NCBI RefSeq assembly: GCF_009905545.1 | Contig: NZ_JAAALB010000023.1 | Coordinates: forward strand, 1-64,000 | Source of the DNA: Cellulophaga sp. BC115SP | Lineage (GTDB): Bacteria; Bacteroidota; Bacteroidia; Cytophagales; Spirosomataceae | DNA: 64,000 bases | Direction of reading: 5' to 3' | In this document: positions 36,210-45,547 of the stretch, one piece after another | Position numbering within the stretch: position 1 is the stretch's first letter | Layout of the letters: each line of letters opens with the position of its first letter | Notes under the pieces: model-generated | The model's database searches: none | What the model was told of the DNA's origin: nothing | The model's input: only the letters and a program-made list of their open reading frames with translations | Program-made: the position numbers and the translations under genes

Positions 36210-37148
36210 ATGTCTAAAATAACTGTCGTGGGTGCAGGGGCCGTGGGTGCTACTACTGCCGATAACATTGCTCGTAAAGAATTAGCAGACGAAGTCGTGT
36301 TGCTGGATATTAAGCAAGGGTTTGCAGAAGGAAAAGCCTTAGATATGTTCCAAACAGCTGCGCTATTGGGCTGGGACACAACTTTAACTGGTGTTACGAA
36401 TGATTACTCAAAAACTGCTAATTCAGACGTAGTAGTTATTACGTCGGGGCTTCCACGTAAACCAGGTATGACTCGCGAAGAACTCATTGGAGTGAACGCT
36501 GGCATTGTTAAATCGGTAGTGGACAATATCTTGCAATATTCACCAGATGCCATTTTTGTAATCGTTTCAAATCCTATGGATACAATGACCTATTTGGCAT
36601 TGAAAGCGTCGGGGCTTCCTAAAAACCGTATCATTGGTATGGGTGGTGCTTTGGACTCGGCTCGCTTCAAGTGCTATTTGTCATTGGCCATGAATGTTTC
36701 TCCAAACGACCTTCATGCTACAGTAATTGGTGGTCACGGTGATACTACCATGATTCCATTGAAGCGCCTTGCTACTTGGAACGGTACGCCTGTAGCCAAC
36801 TACTTGGATGGGGCAACACTTGATAAAGTAGCGGCAGATACCATGGTAGGTGGAGCAACACTTACGGGTTTATTAGGTACTTCGGCTTGGTATGCGCCTG
36901 GTGCAGCATCGGCAGCGGTAGTAGAATCAATCATCCGTGATGAAAAACGTGTAATTCCTTGCTCGGTATTCCTCGAAGGCGAATATGGTCAATCTGATAT
37001 TTGTTTGGGTGTACCAGTTGTTCTTGGTAAAACAGGTTGGGAAAAAATCATTGATTACAACCTCAATGAAGAAGAGCAAGCATTGTTTAGCAAATCAGCG
37101 GATGCAGTTCGTAATATGAACAACGTACTTTCAACACTTAGTTTGTAG
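36210..37148 (+). CDS. mdh: Malate dehydrogenase (LDH-like type)
   Basis: Cytoplasmic TCA-cycle enzyme that oxidises malate to oxaloacetate with NAD. 312 residues. The Rossmann motif is GAGAVGATTADN (8-19), D33 at the end of the second strand fits NAD rather than NADP, and the substrate-binding residues are R83 and R89 (GLPRKPGMTREEL) with R152; catalytic D149 and H176 (IGGHGDTTM). Arg at position 83 separates MDH from LDH, which carries Gln. It is monocistronic, with a bidirectional terminator downstream. The start ATG is at the family position (MSKITVVGAG). Confidence 0.97.
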   Translation: MSKITVVGAGAVGATTADNIARKELADEVVLLDIKQGFAEGKALDMFQTAALLGWDTTLTGVTNDYSKTANSDVVVITSGLPRKPGMTREELIGVNAGIVKSVVDNILQYSPDAIFVIVSNPMDTMTYLALKASGLPKNRIIGMGGALDSARFKCYLSLAMNVSPNDLHATVIGGHGDTTMIPLKRLATWNGTPVANYLDGATLDKVAADTMVGGATLTGLLGTSAWYAPGAASAAVVESIIRDEKRVIPCSVFLEGEYGQSDICLGVPVVLGKTGWEKIIDYNLNEEEQALFSKSADAVRNMNNVLSTLSL

Positions 37149-37223
37149 TTGTGTGATTGAGAAATGGGTGATTATTACAAAAACTCATTTCTCTTACTTT
37201 ATTATCGACTAGAAGAACATAAT

Positions 37224-37255
37224 AAAAGGCGACTTCAAATTTGAGGTCGCCTTTT
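37224..37255 (+). terminator. Bidirectional terminator after mdh
   Basis: A 16-bp self-complementary stem with one G-T pair: AAAAGGCGACTTCAAA (37224-37239) and TTTGAGGTCGCCTTTT (37240-37255), with no loop beyond the central bases. It is flanked by A- and T-runs and serves mdh and the convergent gene at 37290. Confidence 0.82.
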
Positions 37256-37289
37256 AATTTTTATTTAAAAAAGATTAAATCGTAAAAAA

Positions 37290-37718
37290 CTATCTTCCTT
37301 CTGGAGCAAAATCTAAACGTGTGACAAAGTATTCCGTATCACCCATCCAAGAAAACTTCATATATCGTTGTTCATAATGCAAACGAACGCGCTTGCCTGT
37401 AAGCATGGCATCTTCTAACTGTTGAACAATTTTTTCGTCGTTATTATCTACCGTAAAAGCCCACATATTATTCACCATATTCCCCACTTGTCCTTGCGCA
37501 CCTACGTTGAGTTCTCCTTCAAAAGTTTTGAACATCACCCCTTTTTTAGAGAATTTTGACACTACCCCTGCTCGCTCTCCTTCAGAATATGAGATTTTTG
37601 TAAGTAAAAAAGACCCAACAACCGCTAAAAGTGCGATACTGATGATACTGATAATTAATTTTCTAAAAAATGCACTAGTGGCTTTTTTTGCGGCGTCGAA
37701 TTGTTCGTTGAATGCCAT
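37290..37718 (-). CDS. Conserved small single-pass membrane protein
   Basis: 142 residues with one transmembrane helix at about 20-42 (IISIISIALLAVVGSFLL), a short cytoplasmic N-terminus and an exported C-terminal part. The SEGERAGVVSKFSKKGVMFKTFEGEL segment is well conserved in Bacteroidota homologues as far as I recall, where they are sometimes mislabelled 6-phosphogluconate dehydrogenase; nothing in this sequence supports that activity. It precedes no obvious partner and is convergent with mdh. Function unknown. Confidence 0.72.
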   Translation of the reverse strand: MAFNEQFDAAKKATSAFFRKLIISIISIALLAVVGSFLLTKISYSEGERAGVVSKFSKKGVMFKTFEGELNVGAQGQVGNMVNNMWAFTVDNNDEKIVQQLEDAMLTGKRVRLHYEQRYMKFSWMGDTEYFVTRLDFAPEGR

Positions 37719-37906
37719 ACTTGTTTGGACGTTTTGGGTGAAAATTATCTTGCTGTTTATGAAGCTGACACTATCATTTTAAAAGCATCAACTGTACTTC
37801 TTATTGATTTCTTATTCTGTGAAAAGACCATTATTATAGTCTTTTCAAATTTGCGAAACTTTAAGAAGCTTTACAATACATCAGACGAGATAAATTCAAA
37901 AGGACA

Positions 37907-39148
37907 CTATTTTGAACGAATCGCGGTAACAGGGTCCATTCTGGCAGCCGACCATGCAGGAATAATTCCTGATAAAACACCAATGACTGTTGAGGTAAAC
38001 AAACCCCAGAAAATATTTTTAAAGCTCAAAATCAAGGTCAATGAGCCTAACGGTAAAAGGGAGATGAGCCACACAATGCCAATACCTACAAAGCCACCAA
38101 TCAAGCTTAACAAGACCGACTCAAAAAGGAATTGAAACAAAATAAAATAGTTTTTAGCTCCTAGCGATTTTTGAATACCGATGATATTAGTACGCTCTTT
38201 TACCGACACAAACATAATATTGGCAATTCCGAAACCTCCCACTAGCAAGGAGAATAACGCAATAAAAAAGCCGCCAACGTTGAGTTGAGCAAAAATCGAA
38301 TCGAAGAATTTCACTGCACCATCGAGCCTATTAATAGAAAAATTTTCCTCTTGTGCGGGTTTTAAACCTCTTCGTCCACGCATCAAACCCGTAACCTCAC
38401 CTTCGAGTGTTTCTTGTCCAGCATCCCAATCAAAAGCTTTGATAGCAATATCTGGCTCAGGTTGATCTTTCTGGAAAACATTGGCATAGGTAGTATATGG
38501 GATATACGCTCTATCGTCGGGCGAACCGCCCAAGCTAATCAAGTCTTCTCCTTTGAGATTCATCGTTCCGATTACTCTAAACTTGATCCCATTCACTTTG
38601 ATTTCCTCTCCAATCACATCGCTTTGGTTCGGGAATAAAGCCGCTTTTACCTTTGCACCCAAAATAATAGAGAAAGCAGAGTTATCTGTTTCACTTGGCA
38701 TGAAATATCGCCCTTCGCCCACTGGCACATCCGAAATAGCATTATAGTCATAGCTCACGCCAGCCAATCGCACCTCCATACTATTGCTTTTGCGTTTTAG
38801 GGTTGTCATACGCCCATCCATAATAGAAATTGCTTGCGCATTTTCTAAATTATCCTTCAAATACTGGTATTCGGCATACTTCATATTAGGACGATTGATA
38901 TACTTCCACCAAGGATAGCTATTACTCATAATCCAAGGCCATTTTCCTACATAAACTACGCCTTTTCCAAATGAATCAATTTGGCTCCTGATGTTCATAT
39001 TCATTGAATCTACCACAGTAAATACGGCTACAATAGAAAATATACCCACAGTTACACCCAACAATGACAGGGTTGTACGTAGAAGATTTGTGCGTAAAGC
39101 TTGCCATGCGAAGCGAAAGCTTTCAAAAATTTGTCGAAGAAACTTCAT
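37907..39148 (-). CDS. MacB/FtsX-type ABC transporter permease
   Basis: Inner-membrane permease, 413 residues. TM1 is at about 22-42 (TTLSLLGVTVGIFSIVAVF), a periplasmic MacB-type domain occupies about 50-270, and three TM helices follow near the C-terminus (about 285-305, 335-360, 375-395) in an FtsX domain. The C-terminus reads GIIPAWSAARMDPVTAIRSK, the MacB signature for this family. The cognate ATPase and membrane-fusion protein are not adjacent, so the substrate is unknown; export of a peptide or lipoprotein is the usual role. It is divergent from the YdiJ-like gene. Confidence 0.9.
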   Translation of the reverse strand: MKFLRQIFESFRFAWQALRTNLLRTTLSLLGVTVGIFSIVAVFTVVDSMNMNIRSQIDSFGKGVVYVGKWPWIMSNSYPWWKYINRPNMKYAEYQYLKDNLENAQAISIMDGRMTTLKRKSNSMEVRLAGVSYDYNAISDVPVGEGRYFMPSETDNSAFSIILGAKVKAALFPNQSDVIGEEIKVNGIKFRVIGTMNLKGEDLISLGGSPDDRAYIPYTTYANVFQKDQPEPDIAIKAFDWDAGQETLEGEVTGLMRGRRGLKPAQEENFSINRLDGAVKFFDSIFAQLNVGGFFIALFSLLVGGFGIANIMFVSVKERTNIIGIQKSLGAKNYFILFQFLFESVLLSLIGGFVGIGIVWLISLLPLGSLTLILSFKNIFWGLFTSTVIGVLSGIIPAWSAARMDPVTAIRSK

Positions 39149-39444
39149 ATATGCTACAAGATGAATAAACGTACGAAGACACCCTTTAGAGTTTTCTCAT
39201 AAATGGTAATTTAAAATTACGAGAGTGTACTTCGAAATCAAATCAAGAAATGACCAATAGCACTTTCTGACAGCATGAGTGGCAATATAAGTTTAAGACT
39301 GGAAATAAAGTTGAAAACTTTGTTCATTATTGTAACATCAAATCCTAAATTTACGGACGGTTTTACCTACTCACTAACCGATTCTTTCATAATTGTTCAA
39401 ATGACATGAAAGATTAGTTATTCTAATCCTAATGGCTCAAAGGC

Positions 39445-42400
39445 ATGTCAAAAAAGCTTACGATTTCTAATTTCCAAGACTTGCAAGTCAATTTTGCAGG
39501 CGAGTTGTACTATGATAATTCGGCAGAGCACCAAGCTCAGAAGTTGATCTATTCGACCGACGCCTCTGTTTATCAAGAAAAACCTATCGCAGTGGCAGTG
39601 CCCAAAAATGCAAGCGATATTCAAACTTTGATTCGTTTTGCCAACGAATATCACCTGACGCTGATTCCTCGGTCGGCTGGAACATCGCTGGCTGGACAGG
39701 TAGTTGGGAAAGGTATTATCGTGGATATTTCGAAATATCTCAATCAGGTTTTGGAAGTCAATGTGGAGGAACGTTGGGTGCGAGTGCAACCTGGTGTAAT
39801 ACGTGACGACCTAAATGCTTATCTCAAGCCCTACGGTTTACTTTTTGGTCCAGAAACCTCCACGTCTAGTCGTGCTATGATTGGAGGTATGATAGGTAAT
39901 AACTCTTGTGGGCTTCATTCAATCGTGTGGGGCGATACCCGTACGCATTTGCTTGAAGCAAAAGTGTTATTGAGCGATGGTACAGAAGCCGAATTTAAAG
40001 CTCTGGATAGACCAAGTTTTTATGAGAAAGCAAGGCTCAAAACCTTAGAAGGGCATATTTACCGTGAAGTCCATCGTGCCCTCAATAATCCTTTTATTCA
40101 AGAGTCTATTGAAAAAGCTTTCCCCAACAAAAATCTAACACGACGCAATACAGGATATGCTTTGGATATGCTGAGCGACAACGAGATTTTTCAACCTCAA
40201 TCCACAAAACCATTTAACTTTTGCCAATTACTCTCTGGCTCTGAAGGAACACTGGCATTTGTGACGGAGGCTAAAATCAATCTTCTTCCCCTACCTCCTA
40301 CCGAATCGGCATTAGTATGTATTCATTGTAACTCGATTGGCGAATCGCTTCATGCCAACTTGATTGCACTGAAACACCGACCAATGGCTTCAGAATTGGT
40401 AGATAAATACATCCTAGATTTTACCAAAGGACACCACGAATATCATAAAAATAGATTTTTTATTGAAGGCGACCCTCAAGCTATCTTGATGGTTGAATTT
40501 ATGGCAGATACGCAGGAACAGCTTTCCAAACTGTGTGATGCCATGATTAAAGATTTGAAAGAGGCTAATTTGGGATATGCGCATCCAATCATCAGAGGCG
40601 CCGATACCAAACCCGCTTGGGACGTCCGCAAAGCTGGACTTGGATTGATTCGAAATCTACCGGGAGATACCCAGCCAGTCAATCTTATCGAGGACTGTGC
40701 CGTAGCTCCAGAACACTTGCCTGCTTACATTGAAGAACTTCATGCCTTATTAGAAAAACATGGATTGAATGCTTCTTATTATGCCCACGCAGGTGCTGGA
40801 GAATTACACGTAGAGCCAATGATTAACCTCAAAACTGAGGAAGGAAAGCAATTATTTAGAACCGTATTGGCCGAGACCGCAGCTTTGGTCAAAAAATACG
40901 ATGGTTCTTTGAGTGGCGAGCACGGCGACGGTCGTTTACGTGGTGAGTTTATTCCTTTTATGATGGGCAAAGAAGTCTATGATTTGTTCAGAGAGATTAA
41001 AGGAATTTTTGACGAGAAAAAGATTTTTAACGCCAATAAAATTGTAGATACTCCTCCAATGAACGAATTCTTGCGATATGACGCAGGAAAAGTTCCTAAC
41101 AAGGTAAATACTATTTTCGATTTCAGTAAACAGGAAAGCATTTTACGATTAGCTGAAAAATGTTCAGGCTCAGGCGATTGCCGTAAAACCGAAGTTACTG
41201 GTGGTACCATGTGTCCAAGTTATATGGCAACTCGACAAGAAAAAGATACCACGCGTGCAAGAGCCAATATTTTACGTCAATTTTTAACTAATTCTACCCA
41301 AGAAAATCCATTTAATCATCCAGAAATCAAGGAAGTAATGGATTTATGTTTGTCTTGTAAAGGCTGTAAAGCAGAGTGCCCATCACAAGTAGATATTGCC
41401 AAGATGAAAGCTGAATTTCTTCAGCACTATTATGATGTCAATGGTATTTCTTTCAGAACCAAAATGATTGGTAGTTTTACCAAATCACAGGCATTAGGAA
41501 TGGCATTTCCAAGAGTATATAATTTCTTTGCTCAGAACGCTGTAACAAGTAAATTCATCAAAAAAACCTTAGGGTTTGCCCAAGAAAGAAGTTTGCCTAC
41601 GCTCGGCAATATAACCCTGCGTAACTGGCAATTGAATCGCTTGAAAACACAAGCCAAACGCCAGAAAAATAGCATCAAGCCTTTTAACGGAAAACCAAGT
41701 AAGGTTCGAAAACAAGGAAAAGTATATCTATTCTGTGACGAGTTCACCAATTATAATGATGTCGAATTAGGCAAAGTGACTATCAAATTGTTGACAGCAC
41801 TGGGCTACGAAGTTCATATTCCAGAACATATCGAAAGTGGACGTACCTATTTGTCAAAAGGTATGGTCAGAAAGGCACAAAAAATTGCGATTCAGAATGT
41901 AAAACTGTTGGCAAAAGCTCTCGAAGACCAAAGTCCTATCATTGGAATAGAGCCATCAGCGATTCTAACATTACGTGATGAATATCTCGATTTGGTACCT
42001 GCTGAATATCGTGCAGAGGCGGAGCTGGTTGCTGATAATACTTATTTGATTGACGAATTTTTGGCACAAGAAATAGATAAAAAACATATTTCGCCAGATT
42101 GGTTTACGAAAGAAAAGCGCTTAATAAAATTGCATGGTCACTGCCATCAAAAGGCTTTATCTTCGCTAATTCCTACCAAAAAACTTCTTTCGTTACCTAA
42201 AAACTTCGAAGTGCAACTCATTCCTTCGGGTTGTTGCGGAATGGCAGGTTCGTTTGGTTATGAGGAAGAACATTATGAAACTTCCATGAAAATTGGCGAG
42301 TTAGTACTTTTCCCAACAGTGCGTCAACAACCAGAAGAGGTAATCATTGCAGCACCTGGTACTAGTTGTCGTCATCAAATCAAGGATGGTACAGGCAGAA

Positions 42401-42450
42401 CCGCATTACACCCTGTCGAAATTTTATGGAATGCTTTGAATGAATCCTAA
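39445..42450 (+). CDS. FAD/Fe-S D-2-hydroxyacid dehydrogenase (YdiJ-like fusion)
   Basis: Single-chain flavoenzyme, 1001 residues, combining a GlcD-like FAD part and a GlcF-like iron-sulfur part. Residues about 50-290 are a PCMH FAD-binding domain (PRSAGTSLAGQ, GNNSCGLHSI); about 300-550 is the FAD oxidase C-terminal domain (HAGAGELHVEP, SGEHGDGRLRG). Cysteine clusters follow at about 572-590 (CSGSGDCRK...MCPSY) and 634-648 (CLSCKGCKAECPS). Two CCG-type domains end with HGHCHQKAL (about 896) and GCCGMAGSFG (about 929). E. coli YdiJ has this layout and oxidises D-2-hydroxyglutarate; lactate or glycolate are alternatives. The electron acceptor is probably quinone. It is monocistronic, with a strong terminator. 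Confidence 0.9.
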   Translation: MSKKLTISNFQDLQVNFAGELYYDNSAEHQAQKLIYSTDASVYQEKPIAVAVPKNASDIQTLIRFANEYHLTLIPRSAGTSLAGQVVGKGIIVDISKYLNQVLEVNVEERWVRVQPGVIRDDLNAYLKPYGLLFGPETSTSSRAMIGGMIGNNSCGLHSIVWGDTRTHLLEAKVLLSDGTEAEFKALDRPSFYEKARLKTLEGHIYREVHRALNNPFIQESIEKAFPNKNLTRRNTGYALDMLSDNEIFQPQSTKPFNFCQLLSGSEGTLAFVTEAKINLLPLPPTESALVCIHCNSIGESLHANLIALKHRPMASELVDKYILDFTKGHHEYHKNRFFIEGDPQAILMVEFMADTQEQLSKLCDAMIKDLKEANLGYAHPIIRGADTKPAWDVRKAGLGLIRNLPGDTQPVNLIEDCAVAPEHLPAYIEELHALLEKHGLNASYYAHAGAGELHVEPMINLKTEEGKQLFRTVLAETAALVKKYDGSLSGEHGDGRLRGEFIPFMMGKEVYDLFREIKGIFDEKKIFNANKIVDTPPMNEFLRYDAGKVPNKVNTIFDFSKQESILRLAEKCSGSGDCRKTEVTGGTMCPSYMATRQEKDTTRARANILRQFLTNSTQENPFNHPEIKEVMDLCLSCKGCKAECPSQVDIAKMKAEFLQHYYDVNGISFRTKMIGSFTKSQALGMAFPRVYNFFAQNAVTSKFIKKTLGFAQERSLPTLGNITLRNWQLNRLKTQAKRQKNSIKPFNGKPSKVRKQGKVYLFCDEFTNYNDVELGKVTIKLLTALGYEVHIPEHIESGRTYLSKGMVRKAQKIAIQNVKLLAKALEDQSPIIGIEPSAILTLRDEYLDLVPAEYRAEAELVADNTYLIDEFLAQEIDKKHISPDWFTKEKRLIKLHGHCHQKALSSLIPTKKLLSLPKNFEVQLIPSGCCGMAGSFGYEEEHYETSMKIGELVLFPTVRQQPEEVIIAAPGTSCRHQIKDGTGRTALHPVEILWNALNES

Positions 42451-42493
42451 GATAGGCTTGGTCTCAAAAGAATATTGACATGTTATTACTAAA

Positions 42494-42554
42494 ACATCTT
42501 TGGGTAATACAAATGGTTTCTCAAGCATTTGTATTATCTTTAAAGGTGTTTTTT
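42494..42554 (+). terminator. Strong terminator after the YdiJ-like gene
   Basis: An inner 13-bp stem (42503-42515 / 42526-42538) is extended by an outer 8-bp stem (42494-42501 / 42542-42549), each with one G-T pair and a small internal loop, followed by T6. It starts 44 nt after the stop. Confidence 0.82.
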
Positions 42555-42569
42555 AGAAACGTATAAGAC

Positions 42570-42600
42570 TTGTCCCATAAACGTCATTTACTTACATTTG
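42570..42600 (+). promoter_or_regulatory. Candidate promoter of the WG-repeat gene
   Basis: TTG (42570-42572), 20 nt, then TACATTTG (42593-42600) fits the Bacteroidota TTG / TAnnTTTG promoter on both elements. It lies just after the upstream terminator and about 138 nt before the start codon. It is the best promoter match in the window. Confidence 0.5.
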
Positions 42601-42737
42601 TAAGAGGATAACGCTCAAAATCAAGTTTTTTTGCGCAATACTTAATACAAAAGTGCTTTACCCATTATTTTAATTGCCCCTTAAACACAACATCACTATC
42701 GAAAACCCGACCCTTAAGTATAGAAGCCCTAATTAAG

Positions 42738-44885
42738 ATGAAAAAAAAATTACTCCTAACGCTATTACTCAGTTATTGCCACTACAATTTTGCTCAACAA
42801 GCCATTTCGGCAGCCAAAAAAGACTCAACCAATACCTTTATTGGTGATATGCGCGTAACCGAACGACTAGAGTCCGTCGGTACGGCTCGTAAGCAAACGG
42901 TGAATATACTTCGTTCAAAATTAGAAGTATTGGAAAAAAATAACCGAAATCCTTTAGTTGTAGAACTCTCTTCCGTGTCTAGCTCCGCAGACAAATCCAC
43001 GTCAACCGAAACATTCGCCAGTCTTATTGCCAAGTTAGACAAAAAATATAAAGCGGATATTCGTAGCATCGAAACAGACAACATCAGAGATATTTTTCAG
43101 ATTGAACAAAAAAGCGAAATCAAAAGTCGCCATTCTGCAGTGGTTTCGGCACAATGCTTTTCTGCAAAGAATGATGGGAATTTTGTAAAAATGAATGACC
43201 TTGACGGAGAGGAAATTGTAGGATTCCCGCTCGAATCGTTCAAAGGAAACTCTCGCTACGGATTGGTAGAAAACTACCATCAAGGTTTTGCTCGTATCAA
43301 GAAAGACCAAGTGTTTGGATACTTGAATTACTGTGGCGACGAAGTGATTCCATGTCAATTTGAAAAAGCAGAGAATTTTAACGACGGAAAAGCACTCGTT
43401 AAAAAATTTGAATGGTATTTCATAGATGTATATGGCAATGAAAGTGAAGCCCTCGAAAATGTTGTAGAAGCAAAAGCTCTCAAATATGGTATTAGTGTTG
43501 CGAAATTCAAAAATGGCAAATTTGCCCTTATCGACAACTCTTACGACCAATCTAAAAAAGTATTATCTGAATACTATGATGAAATTTTAGCCTTCAATCG
43601 TGAACTCCTAAGAGTTAGGATTGGTAAGTTCTTTGGACTTATCAAATACGACGGTACAGTCAAAATTGACCCTATTTACGATAACCTTAGCGCAACTACC
43701 GAGCAAGGCAAATGGATGATTATTGAACAAAATAAGAAAATGGGTTTGATGGATACCGAAGGTAATATTCGTCTAAAACCTATTTTTGAAAGTATCATTC
43801 CTATGCCTGTTGACCCAAGTATTGCTACTGTAAATTTGGGTTTAGCCAAAGATGAAACAGGCTTTAAATTAGTAGATTTCAAAGACCTTCGCACTAGTAA
43901 ATCGTATCTTTCTATAGGAGAATTTAACCGCTTTGGACTAGCTCCTATTAAGGACGGGAAGTATTTTGGTTTTATCAATACTGACCTCAAAGTAGTGATT
44001 GACCCTGTTTATCGTAGTTTGGGAAGTTTCAACCAATACGGTTTGATTTCAGCTTGTAAAGATGTAAGCAATGCTGTTCGTTGTGGTTATATCAAACATG
44101 ATGGAACAGAAGTAATTCCATTGGCTTATGACGAAGTTGCCAATTTCAATAAATTTGGGTTGGTAGTTGTACGTGAAAATGCCAAAAACTGTAGCATTCC
44201 ATCTGGTAACTGTAAAGTAGATATGGTTTATGATAAGAATGGAACAGTAGTAATTGGAAAAACAAACGAAGTAGCTCCTATTGGCATCAGATATGCCACA
44301 ACAGATACTATTTTCAATGGAAACTATGTGGTAGTAAAAACTTTTACACCCAACAAAGATGGTGATGAAGAAATGGAGTTTAACTTGGTAGAACGTGCCA
44401 ACGCTCGTCGTATCACTGCACAAGGATACAAGTCTATTCGTAAATTTGATGCCAACCAGTTATTCCCAGTATTGAAAGAAGGCAAATGGGGACTTATTGA
44501 TACTTCGGGTCGTGTAGTTGCAAAACCAGCCTACAAAGAAATGTTGTATTCGACGGAAGGTTTATACGGTGTAAAATTTGATAATGGTAAATATGGTTTT
44601 ATCGATAAAAAGGGAAAAGTCCAAATAGCCTTCGACTATGACGAAATACGGCCTTTCAATAATGGTTTGGCTGTCGTGTCAAAAGGCAATGGAAAGCTTG
44701 GAATTATCAATAAATTCAATGCTAAAATTGCTCCATGTTCCTTTAATGAAATCAATATTTTGCCCGCTACCAAGCAATTCGAACTCATAGACTCATCGGG
44801 AGGAAAGTTCATTCTTAACAGTAGCGGAGATTGTGTTACCAATTGTACGAAATTTGACGAAATCCGTAAAATGGCAAACCAATAA
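42738..44885 (+). CDS. Exported WG-repeat protein
   Basis: 715-residue exported protein of unknown function. The first 19 residues are a signal peptide (KKKLLLTLLLSYCHYNFAQ). Residues about 20-150 are a non-repeat N-terminal region. From about 175 to the end there are successive WG-type beta-repeats: YGLVENYHQGFARIKKDQVFGY, FFGLIKYDGTVKIDPIYD, KWGLIDTSGRVVAKP, KYGFIDKKGKV. Each has the G-L/F-I-D/N-x-x-G form and is around 35-55 residues long. WG repeats form solenoid beta structures in surface or periplasmic proteins. The neighbouring DUF4286 gene follows a terminator, so the gene is monocistronic. Confidence 0.88.
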   Translation: MKKKLLLTLLLSYCHYNFAQQAISAAKKDSTNTFIGDMRVTERLESVGTARKQTVNILRSKLEVLEKNNRNPLVVELSSVSSSADKSTSTETFASLIAKLDKKYKADIRSIETDNIRDIFQIEQKSEIKSRHSAVVSAQCFSAKNDGNFVKMNDLDGEEIVGFPLESFKGNSRYGLVENYHQGFARIKKDQVFGYLNYCGDEVIPCQFEKAENFNDGKALVKKFEWYFIDVYGNESEALENVVEAKALKYGISVAKFKNGKFALIDNSYDQSKKVLSEYYDEILAFNRELLRVRIGKFFGLIKYDGTVKIDPIYDNLSATTEQGKWMIIEQNKKMGLMDTEGNIRLKPIFESIIPMPVDPSIATVNLGLAKDETGFKLVDFKDLRTSKSYLSIGEFNRFGLAPIKDGKYFGFINTDLKVVIDPVYRSLGSFNQYGLISACKDVSNAVRCGYIKHDGTEVIPLAYDEVANFNKFGLVVVRENAKNCSIPSGNCKVDMVYDKNGTVVIGKTNEVAPIGIRYATTDTIFNGNYVVVKTFTPNKDGDEEMEFNLVERANARRITAQGYKSIRKFDANQLFPVLKEGKWGLIDTSGRVVAKPAYKEMLYSTEGLYGVKFDNGKYGFIDKKGKVQIAFDYDEIRPFNNGLAVVSKGNGKLGIINKFNAKIAPCSFNEINILPATKQFELIDSSGGKFILNSSGDCVTNCTKFDEIRKMANQ

Positions 44886-44905
44886 GATTTTTTACTGTAA
44901 TTTTG

Positions 44906-44945
44906 CAAAATCCATTATCCTCCACGATAATGGATTTTGTTTTTA
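44906..44945 (+). terminator. Terminator of the WG-repeat gene
   Basis: The perfect 14-bp stem CAAAATCCATTATC (44906-44919) / GATAATGGATTTTG (44926-44939) has a 6-nt loop and is followed by T5A. It begins 21 nt after the stop. Confidence 0.88.
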
Positions 44946-44980
44946 TCAATAGTCAATCTTTGTAAAAGGTCAGAAGAATC

Positions 44981-45289
44981 ATGTATTTGCAAAATGTAAC
45001 TTTCAATATCGATACACAAGCCGAGGTAGAGTTTTTGTCATGGATGAAATCTCAACATATTCCCGAAATCATGGCGACAGGCTTACCAACCAATTTCAAA
45101 ATCTTAAAATTATTGACTGAAGTACACAATGGTGGCGCTACTTATTCATTTCAGTATGCTTTCGAAACTAAGCAACATTATGATATTTATGAAGCAATCC
45201 ATTTTGATGAATTTATCGCTAAAGTAGATGCTCGCTACAAAGGTAAATATGTATTCTTTGCTAGTTTACTGCAAGAAATGGATGCTTAA
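44981..45289 (+). CDS. DUF4286 family protein
   Basis: Small cytoplasmic protein, 102 residues, of unknown function. The ATLPTNFKILKLLTEVHNGGATYSFQY-type core, here with GLPTNFKILKLLTEV and GGATYSFQYAF, is DUF4286. It looks like a ferredoxin-like alpha/beta dimeric fold by length and pattern (inference). It follows the WG-repeat gene after a terminator and is convergent with the TlpA-like gene across a shared terminator. Confidence 0.85.
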   Translation: MYLQNVTFNIDTQAEVEFLSWMKSQHIPEIMATGLPTNFKILKLLTEVHNGGATYSFQYAFETKQHYDIYEAIHFDEFIAKVDARYKGKYVFFASLLQEMDA

Positions 45290-45323
45290 TTCCATATTTA
45301 GTGATTGCGTGATTATTCTCTAG

Positions 45324-45350
45324 TAGAGACGCAATGCTTTGCGTCTTAAG
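45324..45350. repeat. REP-like palindrome (AGACGCAA/TTGCGTCT)
   Basis: The 8-bp arms AGACGCAA (45327-45334) and TTGCGTCT (45339-45346) surround a TGCT loop. The TAGAGACGCAATGCTTTGCGTCT form resembles palindromic elements that occur in many copies in cyanobacterial and Bacteroidota genomes. It has no T-run and lies before the real terminator, so I read it as a dispersed repeat. Confidence 0.5.
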
Positions 45351-45377
45351 CGGAGTCAAACATAGCATAGTGGTATT

Positions 45378-45417
45378 AAAAAAAGCGCTCGAAAAATAAT
45401 TGTCGAGCGCTTTTTTT
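45378..45417 (+). terminator. Bidirectional terminator between the DUF4286 and TlpA-like genes
   Basis: A 15-bp perfect stem, AAAAAAAGCGCTCGA (45378-45392) / TCGAGCGCTTTTTTT (45403-45417), has a 10-nt loop. The A- and T-runs lie inside the stem, so it acts in both directions. Confidence 0.9.
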
Positions 45418-45547
45418 AATGAAATTTATAGAACCATCCTAATTTCAACATTCGGTTTGGCACATCTCTAGATGCAAGGGATCGCGGCTCTATTGGCGTA
45501 TTTAGCATAACTCTTTCACGCACTCACCAATCACTCAATGCTGGAAT

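Noticed and set aside
37701-38135. 144-codon open frame on the plus strand between the small membrane protein and the MacB permease
   Set aside because: It overlaps the permease gene in antisense and the conserved permease C-terminus explains the reading frame better.
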